From NCBI RefSeq assembly GCF_021483235.1, contig NZ_JAKEEC010000002.1:62001-126000 (forward strand): a stretch of 64,000 nt of DNA, written 5' to 3'. How positions within the stretch are numbered: position 1 is the stretch's first letter; each line of letters opens with the position of its first letter. The notes beneath the pieces were generated by a model. That model saw only the letters and a list, made by a program, of their open reading frames with translations. It did not search any database and had not been told where the DNA came from. Below, one piece after another: positions 1 through 8,030 of the stretch. The position numbers and the translations under genes were made by a program. This stretch comes from Arthrobacter alkaliphilus. Its GTDB lineage: Bacteria; Actinomycetota; Actinomycetes; Actinomycetales; Micrococcaceae.

Positions 1-139
1 CGTCAATCGCGAGCTCGCCGTCGTCGTTCCTTTCCACGCCTTCGGCCCACATCGGCGCGTGAAGGGCGTTCACGTCCCCCGGCACGGCGAGCCATCCGGG
101 GGCAAGGGGCGAGGCTGCACTGTTGTTGGTCGTTTCCAT
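1..139 (-). CDS. lysA: Diaminopimelate decarboxylase LysA, N-terminal fragment
   Basis: The first 46 codons of a gene that runs off the left edge. The ATG at 139 opens a peptide with a SPLAPGWLAVPGDVNALHAPMW-like stretch typical of the start of actinobacterial LysA, the PLP enzyme that makes lysine from meso-diaminopimelate in the cytoplasm. It lies 5 bp downstream of the argS stop codon on the same strand, and argS-lysA is a conserved gene order in actinobacteria. Only the N-terminus is visible, so no catalytic residue can be checked; the call rests on the N-terminal resemblance and on the argS neighbour. Confidence 0.75.
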   Translation of the reverse strand, partial: METTNNSAASPLAPGWLAVPGDVNALHAPMWAEGVERNDDGELAID

Positions 140-144
140 GCCTG

Positions 145-1794
145 TCACATCCGTTCCGGTGCTGAAACGCCGAGGAGTTCGAGTCCGTTCGCCAGCACCT
201 GGCTCGTTGCGTCATTGAGCCACAGCCGCGTGCGGTTGATGTCCTGGACGGGTTCGTCCCCGAGCGGCGAGACCCGGCAGGCGTCGTACCAACGGTGGTA
301 GGCGCCGGCGATGACCTCGAGGTGGCGGGCCACCCGGTGCGGTTCGCGGAGCTCCGCGGCTTTGGCCACGATGGACGGGTAGCTGCCGAGGTAGGACAAC
401 AGCTCGTTCTCGGTGGCATGGTCCAGCAAGGACGCGTCGAAGGCGCTGCGGTCCACGCCGGCCTCGATCGCGTTGCGTGCTGTTCCCCGGGAACGGGCGT
501 GAGCGTACTGCACGTAGAACACGGGGTTTTCGTTGCTGTTCTTCTTCAGCAGTTCAGGATCCAGCGTCAGCGGCGAGTCCGCGGGGAAGCGCGCCAGCGA
601 GTAGCGCACCGCGTCCTTGCCGAGCCATTCGATAAGGTCCTTGAGCTCGATGATGTTACCGGCACGCTTGGACAGCTTGGCTCCGTTGACGGAAACCAGC
701 TGTCCGATCAGGACCTCGATGTTGACCTCGGGGTCGTCGCCCGCGCAGGCGGCAATGGCCTTGAGCCGGTTGATGTAGCCGTGGTGGTCGGCCCCGAGCA
801 GGTAGATCTTTTCCGTGAAGCCGCGGTCTTTCTTCGAGAGGTAGTACGCGGCGTCGGCGGCGAAGTACGTGGGTTCGCCGTTTGCACGGATCATCACGCG
901 GTCCTTGTCGTCGCCGAAGTCCGTGGTGCGCAGCCAAACGGCACCGCCGTCGTCGAACACGTGGCCCTGCTCGCGGAGGCGGGCAACAGCGGATTCGATC
1001 GCGCCGGCGTCGTGCAGTTCCTGCTCGGAGAAAAAGACGTCGAAGGAGACGCCGAACCGGGCCAGGGTGTCCTTGATGTCCTTCATTTGGGCTTCGTAGG
1101 CGGCACCCCGGATCACCGGCAGCGCGGCTTCGTCGGTCAGTTCCCGGATTGCCGGATGGGCCTTGAGGACTTCGTCGCCGAGTTCGCGGATGTACTCGCC
1201 CGGGTAGCCGCCCTCCGGAACGTCGCGTCCGTGCAAGCGGGACAGCACCGAGTTCGCAAAGACATTCATTTGCGAGCCGGCGTCGTTGATGTAGTACTCC
1301 GCGGTGACGTCGGCGCCGGAGGCCCGGAGGACACGGGCAATTGCATCACCCAGGGCAGCCCAGCGCGTGTGGCCGATGTGCAGCGGTCCTGTGGGGTTGG
1401 CCGAGACGAATTCCATGTTGACCACATGGCCTGCGAGCGCCTGGTTGGTTCCATAGGAGCTTCCCGCCTCGACGATTGCCTTGGCCAGCGCACCGGCGGC
1501 GGCCGCATCCACAGTGATGTTGAGGAAGCCCGGGCCCGCAATGTCCACGGCCGTGACGCCGTCGATCGCTTCCAGCCGCTTGCCCAGGATCGTGGCGAAT
1601 TCACGCGGGTTGGTCCCGGCATGCTTCGCAAGCTGCAAGGCAATGTTCGTGGCCCAGTCCCCGTGCTCCCGGTTCTTGGGTCGCTCTACGCGCACGTCCT
1701 CGGGGAGGGCAGATTCGGAAAGCGCAAGCTCGCCGGCGGCGACAGCGTCTTTCAGGCAGGCGGATATGGCGGCTGAGAGTTCTTCGGGAGTCAC
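145..1794 (-). CDS. argS: Arginyl-tRNA synthetase
   Basis: Class I aminoacyl-tRNA synthetase charging tRNA-Arg in the cytoplasm. The 549-residue product is full length for the family. It has the N-terminal Add-1 domain (about residues 1-100), the HIGH signature in PLHIGHTRWAALGD, a KMSKS-equivalent KLSKRAGN, and the C-terminal anticodon-binding DALR domain ending in GLELLGVSAPERM. The start is GTG, giving MTPEELSAAI, which is the usual N-terminus in this group. It is followed after 5 bp by lysA, so the two are probably co-transcribed. Confidence 0.97.
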   Translation of the reverse strand: MTPEELSAAISACLKDAVAAGELALSESALPEDVRVERPKNREHGDWATNIALQLAKHAGTNPREFATILGKRLEAIDGVTAVDIAGPGFLNITVDAAAAGALAKAIVEAGSSYGTNQALAGHVVNMEFVSANPTGPLHIGHTRWAALGDAIARVLRASGADVTAEYYINDAGSQMNVFANSVLSRLHGRDVPEGGYPGEYIRELGDEVLKAHPAIRELTDEAALPVIRGAAYEAQMKDIKDTLARFGVSFDVFFSEQELHDAGAIESAVARLREQGHVFDDGGAVWLRTTDFGDDKDRVMIRANGEPTYFAADAAYYLSKKDRGFTEKIYLLGADHHGYINRLKAIAACAGDDPEVNIEVLIGQLVSVNGAKLSKRAGNIIELKDLIEWLGKDAVRYSLARFPADSPLTLDPELLKKNSNENPVFYVQYAHARSRGTARNAIEAGVDRSAFDASLLDHATENELLSYLGSYPSIVAKAAELREPHRVARHLEVIAGAYHRWYDACRVSPLGDEPVQDINRTRLWLNDATSQVLANGLELLGVSAPERM

Positions 1795-2028
1795 CCGTCT
1801 AGCCTACCGGTGGGCCTTGCAAGTGGTGGAATTCTTATGCCTAGTAACGCGCAGATGCGGGCACCAGCGCGCACCCAGCTGGAGCCCAGCTTCGGTCAGT
1901 TCAGCTCCCAGACTGAACCGCTACGCTGAAATCAACGTCAACGGTGTGAACGGCCACCGGCCCACAGCACTCCGCGTTGACCCTCTTCCCGTCAAGTTGA
2001 ACCCCGTCCAGTTGAAACGAGCAAAACC

Positions 2029-2448
2029 ATGACTACGCCACTCCGCAAGGGCCTCCTGGTGGGGGCCGCCGGCCTCTTCCTTGCCAGTTCCGTGGCAGCT
2101 TGCGCCCCTTCGGCCCAAGGAAGCACCCCGCAGAAGACCTCCACGATCACCGGACCCTACAAGGACGGTACGTACAGCGCCGACGGCGACTACATTTCAC
2201 CCAACGGCGGTGAAACCGTGGGCGTTACGCTGACCCTCGCCGGCAGCACCATTTCCGCGGTGGACATCACCGTGCATGCCAACAACCCGAACACCAAGGA
2301 ATTCCAAGGACAGTTCAAGAACGGCATCGCGGCGCAGGTGGTCGGCAAGAAGCTCGATGAGATCAACGTCTCAAAAGTAGCCGGCTCCTCCTTGACCAGC
2401 CAAGGATTCAACAAGGCAGTGGAAACCATCAAGTCCGAGGCCAAATAA
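2029..2448 (+). CDS. FMN-binding domain lipoprotein
   Basis: A 139-residue secreted lipoprotein. The signal peptide ends in a VAAC lipobox with Cys25 as the lipidated residue, and an FMN-binding (PF04205-type) domain covers residues 45-139. Such domains carry FMN linked to a Thr or Ser by ApbE and pass electrons outside the membrane. Here the attachment region reads AGSSLTSQGF (from Ala118) instead of the common SGATxTS, so Ser121 would be the acceptor. It is the first gene of a tight operon with apbE (4 bp downstream) and an RnfD-like/FNR fusion. The function as extracytoplasmic electron carrier is inferred from domain and context. Confidence 0.85.
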   Translation: MTTPLRKGLLVGAAGLFLASSVAACAPSAQGSTPQKTSTITGPYKDGTYSADGDYISPNGGETVGVTLTLAGSTISAVDITVHANNPNTKEFQGQFKNGIAAQVVGKKLDEINVSKVAGSSLTSQGFNKAVETIKSEAK

Positions 2449-2452
2449 GGGC

Positions 2453-3325
2453 ATGGCGCACACGGGCTGGAGCGTTTTCAGCTTCGACGGAATCGGGACC
2501 GCGTGGGAAATCTCGACGCCCGAGGACCTCCCGGGGCACGTGCGCGCCGGCCTCCTCGGCCTCGTGGAGGACTACGACCGGAGCTATTCGCGTTTCCGGG
2601 ACGACTCCCTGATCGCCGGGCTTGCCCGCAACCCGGGCACTGTGACCCTCCCGGCAGGGGCAGGCGAACTGGAGCAGCTTTTCCGGAAGTTGTACCGCCT
2701 CAGCAACGGCGCCATGACGCCCCTCATCGGCGACAGCCTCGAGCGGCTGGGCTACGGGCATGACTACGCCTTGCGGCCGGCCGGCCATCCGGTGCCGGCA
2801 CGACGCTGGGAAGACGTCCTCGAATGGAAGGGTTCGGAGATCTCCACTTCCGTCCCGCTGGTCCTGGACATTGGCGCCGCCGGGAAAGGCCAATTGGTGG
2901 ACCTCGCGGCTGCGGTCCTGCGTGGCGCTGGAATCACGGAATTCCTTGTCGATGCCAGCGGGGACATGCTCCATTCCGGGAGGGATCCGTTGCGCGTGGC
3001 CCTTGAGCACCCTTACGACCCCGCCCAGGCGATCGGCGTCGTCGAACTCCGCGACGGTGCGCTGTGCGCTTCCGCAGCCAACCGGCGCGCGTGGGGCGAC
3101 GGACTGCACCATGTCCTCGACGGCGCGACCGGGCGCCCCATCCAGACGGTAGTGGCTACGTGGACCATGGCCGCCACCGCGATGGAAGCGGACGCGCTGG
3201 CCACGGCGCTCTTCATGGTGGAGCCGGAAGTGCTTGCGGAAGAATTCGAATTTTCCTGGCTCAAGGTGTATTCGGACGGTCACGCTGAGTATTCGGCCGG
3301 CTTCGAAGGGACCCTCTTCTCATGA
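2453..3325 (+). CDS. apbE: FAD:protein FMN transferase (ApbE family)
   Basis: A 290-residue ApbE-type enzyme that transfers FMN from FAD onto a Thr or Ser of a target protein. Family marks seen are DYDRSYSRFRDDSLI near residue 45, LSNGAMTPLIGDSLERLGY near 85, the DIGAAGKGQLVD segment, and DASGDMLHSG. No signal peptide is obvious, so it may act before export or inside the cell, unlike the lipoprotein form in many bacteria. It sits 4 bp after the FMN-binding lipoprotein, its likely substrate, and its stop overlaps the next start (ATGA). Confidence 0.92.
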   Translation: MAHTGWSVFSFDGIGTAWEISTPEDLPGHVRAGLLGLVEDYDRSYSRFRDDSLIAGLARNPGTVTLPAGAGELEQLFRKLYRLSNGAMTPLIGDSLERLGYGHDYALRPAGHPVPARRWEDVLEWKGSEISTSVPLVLDIGAAGKGQLVDLAAAVLRGAGITEFLVDASGDMLHSGRDPLRVALEHPYDPAQAIGVVELRDGALCASAANRRAWGDGLHHVLDGATGRPIQTVVATWTMAATAMEADALATALFMVEPEVLAEEFEFSWLKVYSDGHAEYSAGFEGTLFS

Positions 3326-4857
3326 TTGCCCTCAAAGCGATTGCCCTCAAAGCGCGGGTGGATGCCTGGCTCGGCCGTTTCACGATGTACCGGCTGATCC
3401 TCTGGGTCCTCGCTGTTCTCGCTGCCTACAGCATGGTGTTGAACGCCCTGGGCTGGTTGAGCTTCGGGCTGCCTGAAATGATCGTCCACCTCGTGCTGTG
3501 CCTGGGCCTGACATATGCATCCAACCGGCTCTTCGCCATGCTCTTCAAGGTCCGGCCGCACTCCGAGTCTTCCCTCATCACGGGCCTCTTGTTGTATTTC
3601 CTGTTCTGGCCCACCGAGCTGATTCCTTCGGTCCAGATCCCCGATCTCGCCGGAGTTGCCGTCGCATGCGTCCTGGCCTCGGCTTCGAAATACGTCCTGG
3701 CGTTCCGAGGGCGGCACATTTTCAATCCCGCCGCGGCAGGAGCCTTCATCGCCGGGTTCACCGGCTTGAACATCGCCACGTGGTGGGCCGCGACCCCAGC
3801 CATGTTGTGGCTCGTGGTTCCCGGCGTGCTGCTGGTGCTGTACCGGACGCTGAAGGTGCTCATGGCCTGCGCTTTCCTCGTGGTGGCGGTGACCGTGGTG
3901 TGCGCTGTGCTCCTGCGGGGCGGCATGACCTTCGGATCGGCTTTGTGGCAGCCGATCGCCCAGCAGCCGCTATTGTTTTTCGCCGGCTTCATGCTCACCG
4001 AGCCCCTCACCCTGCCTCCGCGTCGTTGGCAGCAGGTAGCGCTCGCCGTCGTCGTGGCTTTGTTGTTTGCCGTGCCGTACAACGTGGGAGGCGTGGCCAA
4101 TTCACCTCAACTCGCGCTGCTCATTGGGAACCTCCTCGCCTTCCTCATGGGGCAGCGGAGCGGGATCGTGCTGACGTTCAAAGGCGCCCGTCCCCTGACG
4201 CCGTTCACCACCGAATTCCGCTTTGAGCCGCGACGGCCAGTCCGTTTCCTCCCGGGGCAGTTCATGGAGCTCGACCTTCCGCACCTGCGCTCGGACGGGA
4301 AAGGGCGTCGACGTGTCTTCAGCATGACCAGTGCGCCGGATTCACCCGAGCTGACGTTCGGCGTAGGCACCGCGGAACCTGTCTCGGCCGCCAAGCGCGC
4401 GTTGCTCGCGCTTGAGCCCGGAGACTGCGTGCATGGAACCACTGTGGGCGGCGACTTTGTCTTACCGCGCGACGCCGGCAAACCCGTGCTGCTCATCGCG
4501 GCGGGAATCGGGATCACACCTTTCTTGTCCCAGTTGGGATCCGGCGCCGCCGCACGAAGGGACATCGTCGTCCTTTACCTCGCCCCCAGCGCCGCTGAAC
4601 TTGCCGGGAGCGAAGTCCTGGAGGCCTCGGGCGCACGGGTCATTGCCCGCCTTTCGGACGGTTCGCCACCGCCGTCGTTCATGCACGACGCAGGGCGGGG
4701 CCGCATCGACGGCAACTCCTTGCGGGAGCTCGTCCCGGACGTGGCCAAACGCGAGGTGTACGTCTCAGGCTCCCCGGCAAACGTGGATGCCCTCCGCTCA
4801 GCCGCCCGCCACGCCGGAGCCCGACGAATCCATGTGGACGCTTTCGCGGGCTACTGA
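3322..4857 (+). CDS. RnfD/NqrB-like membrane domain fused to a ferredoxin-NAD(P) reductase domain
   Basis: A 511-residue two-part protein. Residues 1-275 form about eight membrane segments resembling RnfD/NqrB (FNPAAAGAFIAGF, GFMLTEPLTLPPRRWQ). Residues 285-511 form an FNR-type module: FAD-binding RPVRFLPGQFMELDLPH and RRVFSMTSAPDSPE, an NAD(P)-binding VLLIAAGIGITPFLSQL, and a C-terminal VYVSGSPANVDALR. It probably takes electrons from cytoplasmic NAD(P)H, moves them through the membrane part, and hands them to the FMN lipoprotein two genes upstream. The start overlaps the apbE stop by 4 bp, indicating translational coupling. The final acceptor is unknown. Confidence 0.82.
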   Translation: MIALKAIALKARVDAWLGRFTMYRLILWVLAVLAAYSMVLNALGWLSFGLPEMIVHLVLCLGLTYASNRLFAMLFKVRPHSESSLITGLLLYFLFWPTELIPSVQIPDLAGVAVACVLASASKYVLAFRGRHIFNPAAAGAFIAGFTGLNIATWWAATPAMLWLVVPGVLLVLYRTLKVLMACAFLVVAVTVVCAVLLRGGMTFGSALWQPIAQQPLLFFAGFMLTEPLTLPPRRWQQVALAVVVALLFAVPYNVGGVANSPQLALLIGNLLAFLMGQRSGIVLTFKGARPLTPFTTEFRFEPRRPVRFLPGQFMELDLPHLRSDGKGRRRVFSMTSAPDSPELTFGVGTAEPVSAAKRALLALEPGDCVHGTTVGGDFVLPRDAGKPVLLIAAGIGITPFLSQLGSGAAARRDIVVLYLAPSAAELAGSEVLEASGARVIARLSDGSPPPSFMHDAGRGRIDGNSLRELVPDVAKREVYVSGSPANVDALRSAARHAGARRIHVDAFAGY

Positions 4858-4874
4858 CGGGCCGGGGTGCTCAC

Positions 4875-4899
4875 CCTCGCGGCGAGGATGGCCGCGAGG
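4875..4899 (+). terminator. Candidate hairpin terminator after the flavin operon
   Basis: A perfect 9-bp stem (CCTCGCGGC / GCCGCGAGG) with a 7-nt loop begins 17 bp after the stop of the RnfD/FNR fusion gene. There is no T-tract, so it may be a weak terminator or a 3'-end stabilising hairpin. Confidence 0.45.
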
Positions 4900-5161
4900 T
4901 TACTGAGGGAAGCGAACCGGCGGTGAGGGAGGTGGGGTGGTGGCCAAGTAAGTCATCTTAGGGAACAAGCGGAATGCCTAAACTTTTGCTGACGGCATCA
5001 TCGATGGTCCTGAAACTCTGAAGACCCGATTCACCGACCGGGTCAACGGATCCCGGAAGATCTAGCTAATAGCTTGACGCGCCACGCAGAGCGACCCTTG
5101 AGCGGCATTTTGGCCTGCCCGAGGATGCGCATCGGGCGTTCCGGCCCTGTGGCACACTTCT
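4900..5161. other. Non-coding stretch without recognised content
   Basis: With the hairpin before it, about 300 bp separate the flavin operon from the next gene. I see no convincing coding frame, tRNA or operator here. It must hold the promoter of the gene at 5162, but no clear -35/-10 pair stands out. Confidence 0.4.
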
Positions 5162-6016
5162 ATGGTGCCTGATGTGATGAGTCGAGTAGACCGTATGACG
5201 CGCGCTTTTTGGCGCGTCACAGGCCGCCGCATTGATCTGGCCGGCGATCAGGCATGGCTCAACGCACCGATGCACCGCGAATCGGTGATCGGGGACACCT
5301 GGCTCACCGACGCCGCCGCCGCGATCGGCGGCCGGGTTGTGCGTAATGAACCCGGCGCGGGGCTGCTTCCAAAATTCGCTTCGTTGGACGGTCCTCAATT
5401 TCGTTCCGCCGATGTCCACCCGGACATACGCGACTTCTACGAGCACACATCACTTTGGCGGATGGAGGTCTGGACGGCATGGAATCCTCTCTTCCAGCCA
5501 GGCGGGAACCTCGTCGCCCGTTATTTCGGCCGTCGCGTTCAGCAGCTGGCCATTCCCACTCGCCCTCTTGAGACTGCTCACGGGATGGACAGCGATGTAG
5601 CCGCGATACTTGCCCCGGACGGGCGCCAGTTGGGTGCAGGATGGATCCGGACCCTTCGATCCACTGCGGCGTACGTGTACAGCGGCTACTACCGCGTGAC
5701 GACGCTGCCCGAAACCACTCAGCCAAGCGTGCACGTAAGTTTTCCTCTCGAATCAGGGAACGTGCAGGTCTTTCTCCGCCCGCGCGCCCTGACTGACGGT
5801 TCGCTCGAACTGCTTTCCACGCGAGGCCCGTTCGGCACCGACGGTGCCTATCTCGCCGTGAGCCGAAATGGCATCGCGCACGCGGCACGCGTTCCGCTCC
5901 ACGAGACCTTCCGGCTATATGTCGATGACGACGGCGTCCTTCGAACCGATCACGTCATTCGCTTTCGTTCCGCCGTCGCCGTCCGCCTTCACTACAAGCT
6001 CACGAGACACGAGTAA
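5162..6016 (+). CDS. Conserved actinobacterial protein of unknown function
   Basis: A 284-residue soluble protein without signal peptide or membrane segment. Recognisable blocks are DRMTRAFWRVTGRRIDL at the N-terminus, GAGLLPKFASLDGP, HPDIRDFYEHTSLWRMEVW, FGRRVQQLAIPTRPL, HVSFPLESGNVQVFLRP, and a C-terminal LYVDDDGVLRTDH. I recall similar proteins in Streptomyces and other actinobacteria but know of no assigned function. Start choice is uncertain: MVPDVMSRVDR could also begin at Met6 (MSRVDR). It stands alone, with 145 bp between its stop at 6016 and the start of the following noncoding tRNA leader, and has no operon partner. Confidence 0.75.
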   Translation: MVPDVMSRVDRMTRAFWRVTGRRIDLAGDQAWLNAPMHRESVIGDTWLTDAAAAIGGRVVRNEPGAGLLPKFASLDGPQFRSADVHPDIRDFYEHTSLWRMEVWTAWNPLFQPGGNLVARYFGRRVQQLAIPTRPLETAHGMDSDVAAILAPDGRQLGAGWIRTLRSTAAYVYSGYYRVTTLPETTQPSVHVSFPLESGNVQVFLRPRALTDGSLELLSTRGPFGTDGAYLAVSRNGIAHAARVPLHETFRLYVDDDGVLRTDHVIRFRSAVAVRLHYKLTRHE

Positions 6017-6259
6017 GCCGGAGGGAGCTCCAATACGACTCTTCAGACTGTACTAGCGGTAAGGCTCCAACCCGACCTAACTTGGGTTGCACCATGACGT
6101 GAGGCCGTTCATTGTGCCCCATCCGACCGTAGTGACTCCGGTAGGGTCCTTGCCCGTTCTCCCTTGCGGCTCCCCTGGCCGGCGCCACGTTTTCCATTGC
6201 AGCGCCGTGACCTGCTAAGCTCATGGACGTCCCTCCGGCAACGGACGGGAGCCCCGCAT

Positions 6260-6332
6260 GCCCTCGTAGCTCAGGGGATAGAGCGTCTGCCTCCGGAGCA
6301 GAAGGCCGTAGGTTCGAATCCTATCGAGGGCA
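6260..6332 (+). tRNA. tRNA-Arg (anticodon CCG)
   Basis: A 73-nt cloverleaf: acceptor GCCCTCG/CGAGGGC, D-arm GCTC/GAGC, anticodon stem TCTGC/GCAGA with loop CTCCGGA (anticodon CCG, reading CGG), and T-arm with TTCGAAT. Discriminator A at 6332. CCA is not encoded. Confidence 0.97.
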
Positions 6333-6338
6333 CAACAG

Positions 6339-6377
6339 AAAACCCCGCCGGTTCCAGGAACCGGCGGGGTTTTCCTT
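6339..6377 (+). terminator. Rho-independent terminator of tRNA-Arg
   Basis: A long near-perfect hairpin (AAAACCCCGCCGGTTCC / GGAACCGGCGGGGTTTT) followed by TCCTTTG begins 7 bp after the tRNA. Confidence 0.92.
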
Positions 6378-6411
6378 TGCCTTCGTCCCGCGATCGACGT
6401 CGTTCGGATGT

Positions 6412-6619
6412 CGGATTCTGCTCAATCATTCGAATGGACAGAATCCGGAACCGCGGAATCTCGGGCCCCGGGAACTTCGGCGAAAAGAATGATCCAGCAG
6501 AATCCGACGGGGTCCACTGATTGTCGAGCCCGTCGAAAGCATCCCGGACATGCCGCACGGGCCGGACTAAAAAGTCAGTGGCCGCTCCTAAGCTGTTCGT
6601 ACCGTCCAACAGGTACGAA
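6412..6619. promoter_or_regulatory. Leader of the M4 peptidase gene with repeated CAGAATCCG element and a pre-start hairpin
   Basis: CGGATTCTG (6412-6420) is repeated in inverted form as CAGAATCCG at 6439-6447 and 6498-6506. A perfect 8-bp hairpin TTCGTACC/GGTACGAA (6596-6603/6612-6619) ends just before the ribosome-binding site and GTG start at 6630. These may be operator or post-transcriptional control elements; no known motif is recognised. Confidence 0.35.
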
Positions 6620-6629
6620 AGGGTTCGCC

Positions 6630-7673
6630 GTGATTTGTTCCATCGTTCCTCCCTACATGCTGCGAAGGCTGGCGGCACAGCGTGAGCCCCGCCTGCGGAC
6701 GATCGCGCGTGCGGCCAAGGAATCCCTGCTCCACATCAAGAACCTCCAGGCGGTCCGGGCGCTGCCTGTACCCTCCCCCGCGCCCACGGCACGGCAGGCG
6801 AAGCCCGGCCCGCCCAAACGGACCATCTACGACGCCGGCTCCATCGAAGCCTTGCCGGGCAAGGTCGTCCGCAAGGAGAAAGGTCCCGCTACCGGCGACG
6901 CCGCGGCCGATGAGGCCTACGACGGCCTGGGCGAGACCCACGCGCTGTATGCCGGGGCGTTCAGCCGTAATTCGATCGACGGCGCCGGGCTGAAACTCGA
7001 TGCCACTGTGCACTACGGCGAGCTCTACGACAACGCTTTCTGGAACGGCAGCCAGATGGTCTTTGGTGACGGCGACGGCGAGATCTTCCAGAGGTTCACG
7101 AAATCGCTCAGCGTCATCGGGCACGAGCTTGCCCACGGCGTGACGCAGTACACGGCAGCCCTCGCCTACCGGAACCAGGCCGGGGCGCTCAATGAGTCCA
7201 TGTCGGATGTCTTCGGGGCGCTGGTGGAGCAGTACGCCAAAAAGCAATCGGCTGCCGAGGCCAGTTGGCTGATTGGCGAGGGCTTGTTCACCGACGCGGT
7301 CCAAGGTGCGGCGCTCCGGTCCATGAAGGCACCGGGAACCGCGTACGACGACGACGTTCTCGGCAAGGATCCGCAACCGGACTCCATGGACAAGTACGTC
7401 CGCACCACGGCGGACAACGGCGGTGTCCACATCAACTCAGGCATCCCCAACCGGGCGTTCTCGATTATCGCCTTGGAACTGGGCGGAAACGCGTGGGAGG
7501 CTCCGGGGCAAATCTGGTTCAACACGCTCACCAGCGGCTCACTGCCGCCCACGTGCACCTTCGGACGTTTCGCCAAGGCCACGGTGGCGTCGGCTGACGA
7601 ACTCTTCGGTGCCGGCTCACGCGAGCATGACGCAGTCCGTAAGGCGTGGGAAACTGTGAAGGTAAAGCTCTAG
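6630..7673 (+). CDS. Protealysin-type M4 family metallopeptidase
   Basis: A 347-residue zinc endopeptidase of the thermolysin family. The chosen GTG start has AAGGG upstream and gives MICSIVPPYMLRRL, the short protealysin-type propeptide with its PPYML motif, rather than a secretion signal. Zinc and catalytic residues are HELAH (His165, Glu166, His169) and Glu189 in NESMSDVFG; DNGGVHINSGIPNRAF carries the substrate and active-site His. The absence of a signal peptide fits the protealysin group. The next gene, 33 bp downstream, encodes an emfourin-like inhibitor, a pairing known for protealysins. Biological target unknown. Confidence 0.93.
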   Translation: MICSIVPPYMLRRLAAQREPRLRTIARAAKESLLHIKNLQAVRALPVPSPAPTARQAKPGPPKRTIYDAGSIEALPGKVVRKEKGPATGDAAADEAYDGLGETHALYAGAFSRNSIDGAGLKLDATVHYGELYDNAFWNGSQMVFGDGDGEIFQRFTKSLSVIGHELAHGVTQYTAALAYRNQAGALNESMSDVFGALVEQYAKKQSAAEASWLIGEGLFTDAVQGAALRSMKAPGTAYDDDVLGKDPQPDSMDKYVRTTADNGGVHINSGIPNRAFSIIALELGGNAWEAPGQIWFNTLTSGSLPPTCTFGRFAKATVASADELFGAGSREHDAVRKAWETVKVKL

Positions 7674-7706
7674 CAGCGTCCTTCAGAGCAGTGGAAGCCG
7701 CAGAAC

Positions 7707-8030
7707 ATGAAAATCACTGTCCAGCGCAGCGGTGGCGTCGCCGCGATCACACGCGTCTGGACCGTGGATGCAGCCACGTCCGAGGAAAAACAGCGCTGGA
7801 TGCCGATCGTTGAGGCATGTCCTTGGGACCAGGTGCCATCCCGCCGCCACGCCGGCGAGCAAGCGGCTGCACGGACATCCGGGAAAGCAGCCGGCCAAGC
7901 CGATCGGTTCATGTATTCAATCCGCGCCGGTCAGCACCGGGCCACGCTTCCGGAGACCGAGGTCACGGGACCTTGGCACACCTTGGTGGAGAACGCCAAA
8001 GTAGAGGGCCGGGAGACCCTGCGCCGCTAG
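7707..8030 (+). CDS. Emfourin-like protealysin inhibitor
   Basis: A 107-residue cytoplasmic protein opening MKITVQRSGGVAAITRVWTV, with a central RFMYSIRAG segment and LPETEVTGPWHTLVE near the end, as in emfourin, the protein inhibitor found next to protealysin genes. It probably binds and blocks the M4 peptidase made by the gene just upstream. Family assignment is from overall pattern and from context; I cannot align it here. Its stop codon shares the palindrome CTAG with the stop of the convergent GlxA-type regulator. Confidence 0.8.
   Translation: MKITVQRSGGVAAITRVWTVDAATSEEKQRWMPIVEACPWDQVPSRRHAGEQAAARTSGKAAGQADRFMYSIRAGQHRATLPETEVTGPWHTLVENAKVEGRETLRR

Noticed and set aside
295..1776. 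Long open frame on the plus strand opposite argS
   Set aside because: It mirrors the codon positions of a clear ArgS and its product has no family likeness; high GC keeps such frames open.
7707..8030. Emfourin-like gene as an antisense shadow of another gene
   Set aside because: No other gene overlaps it except 4 bp at the stop, and its position and pattern fit the inhibitor of the upstream peptidase.
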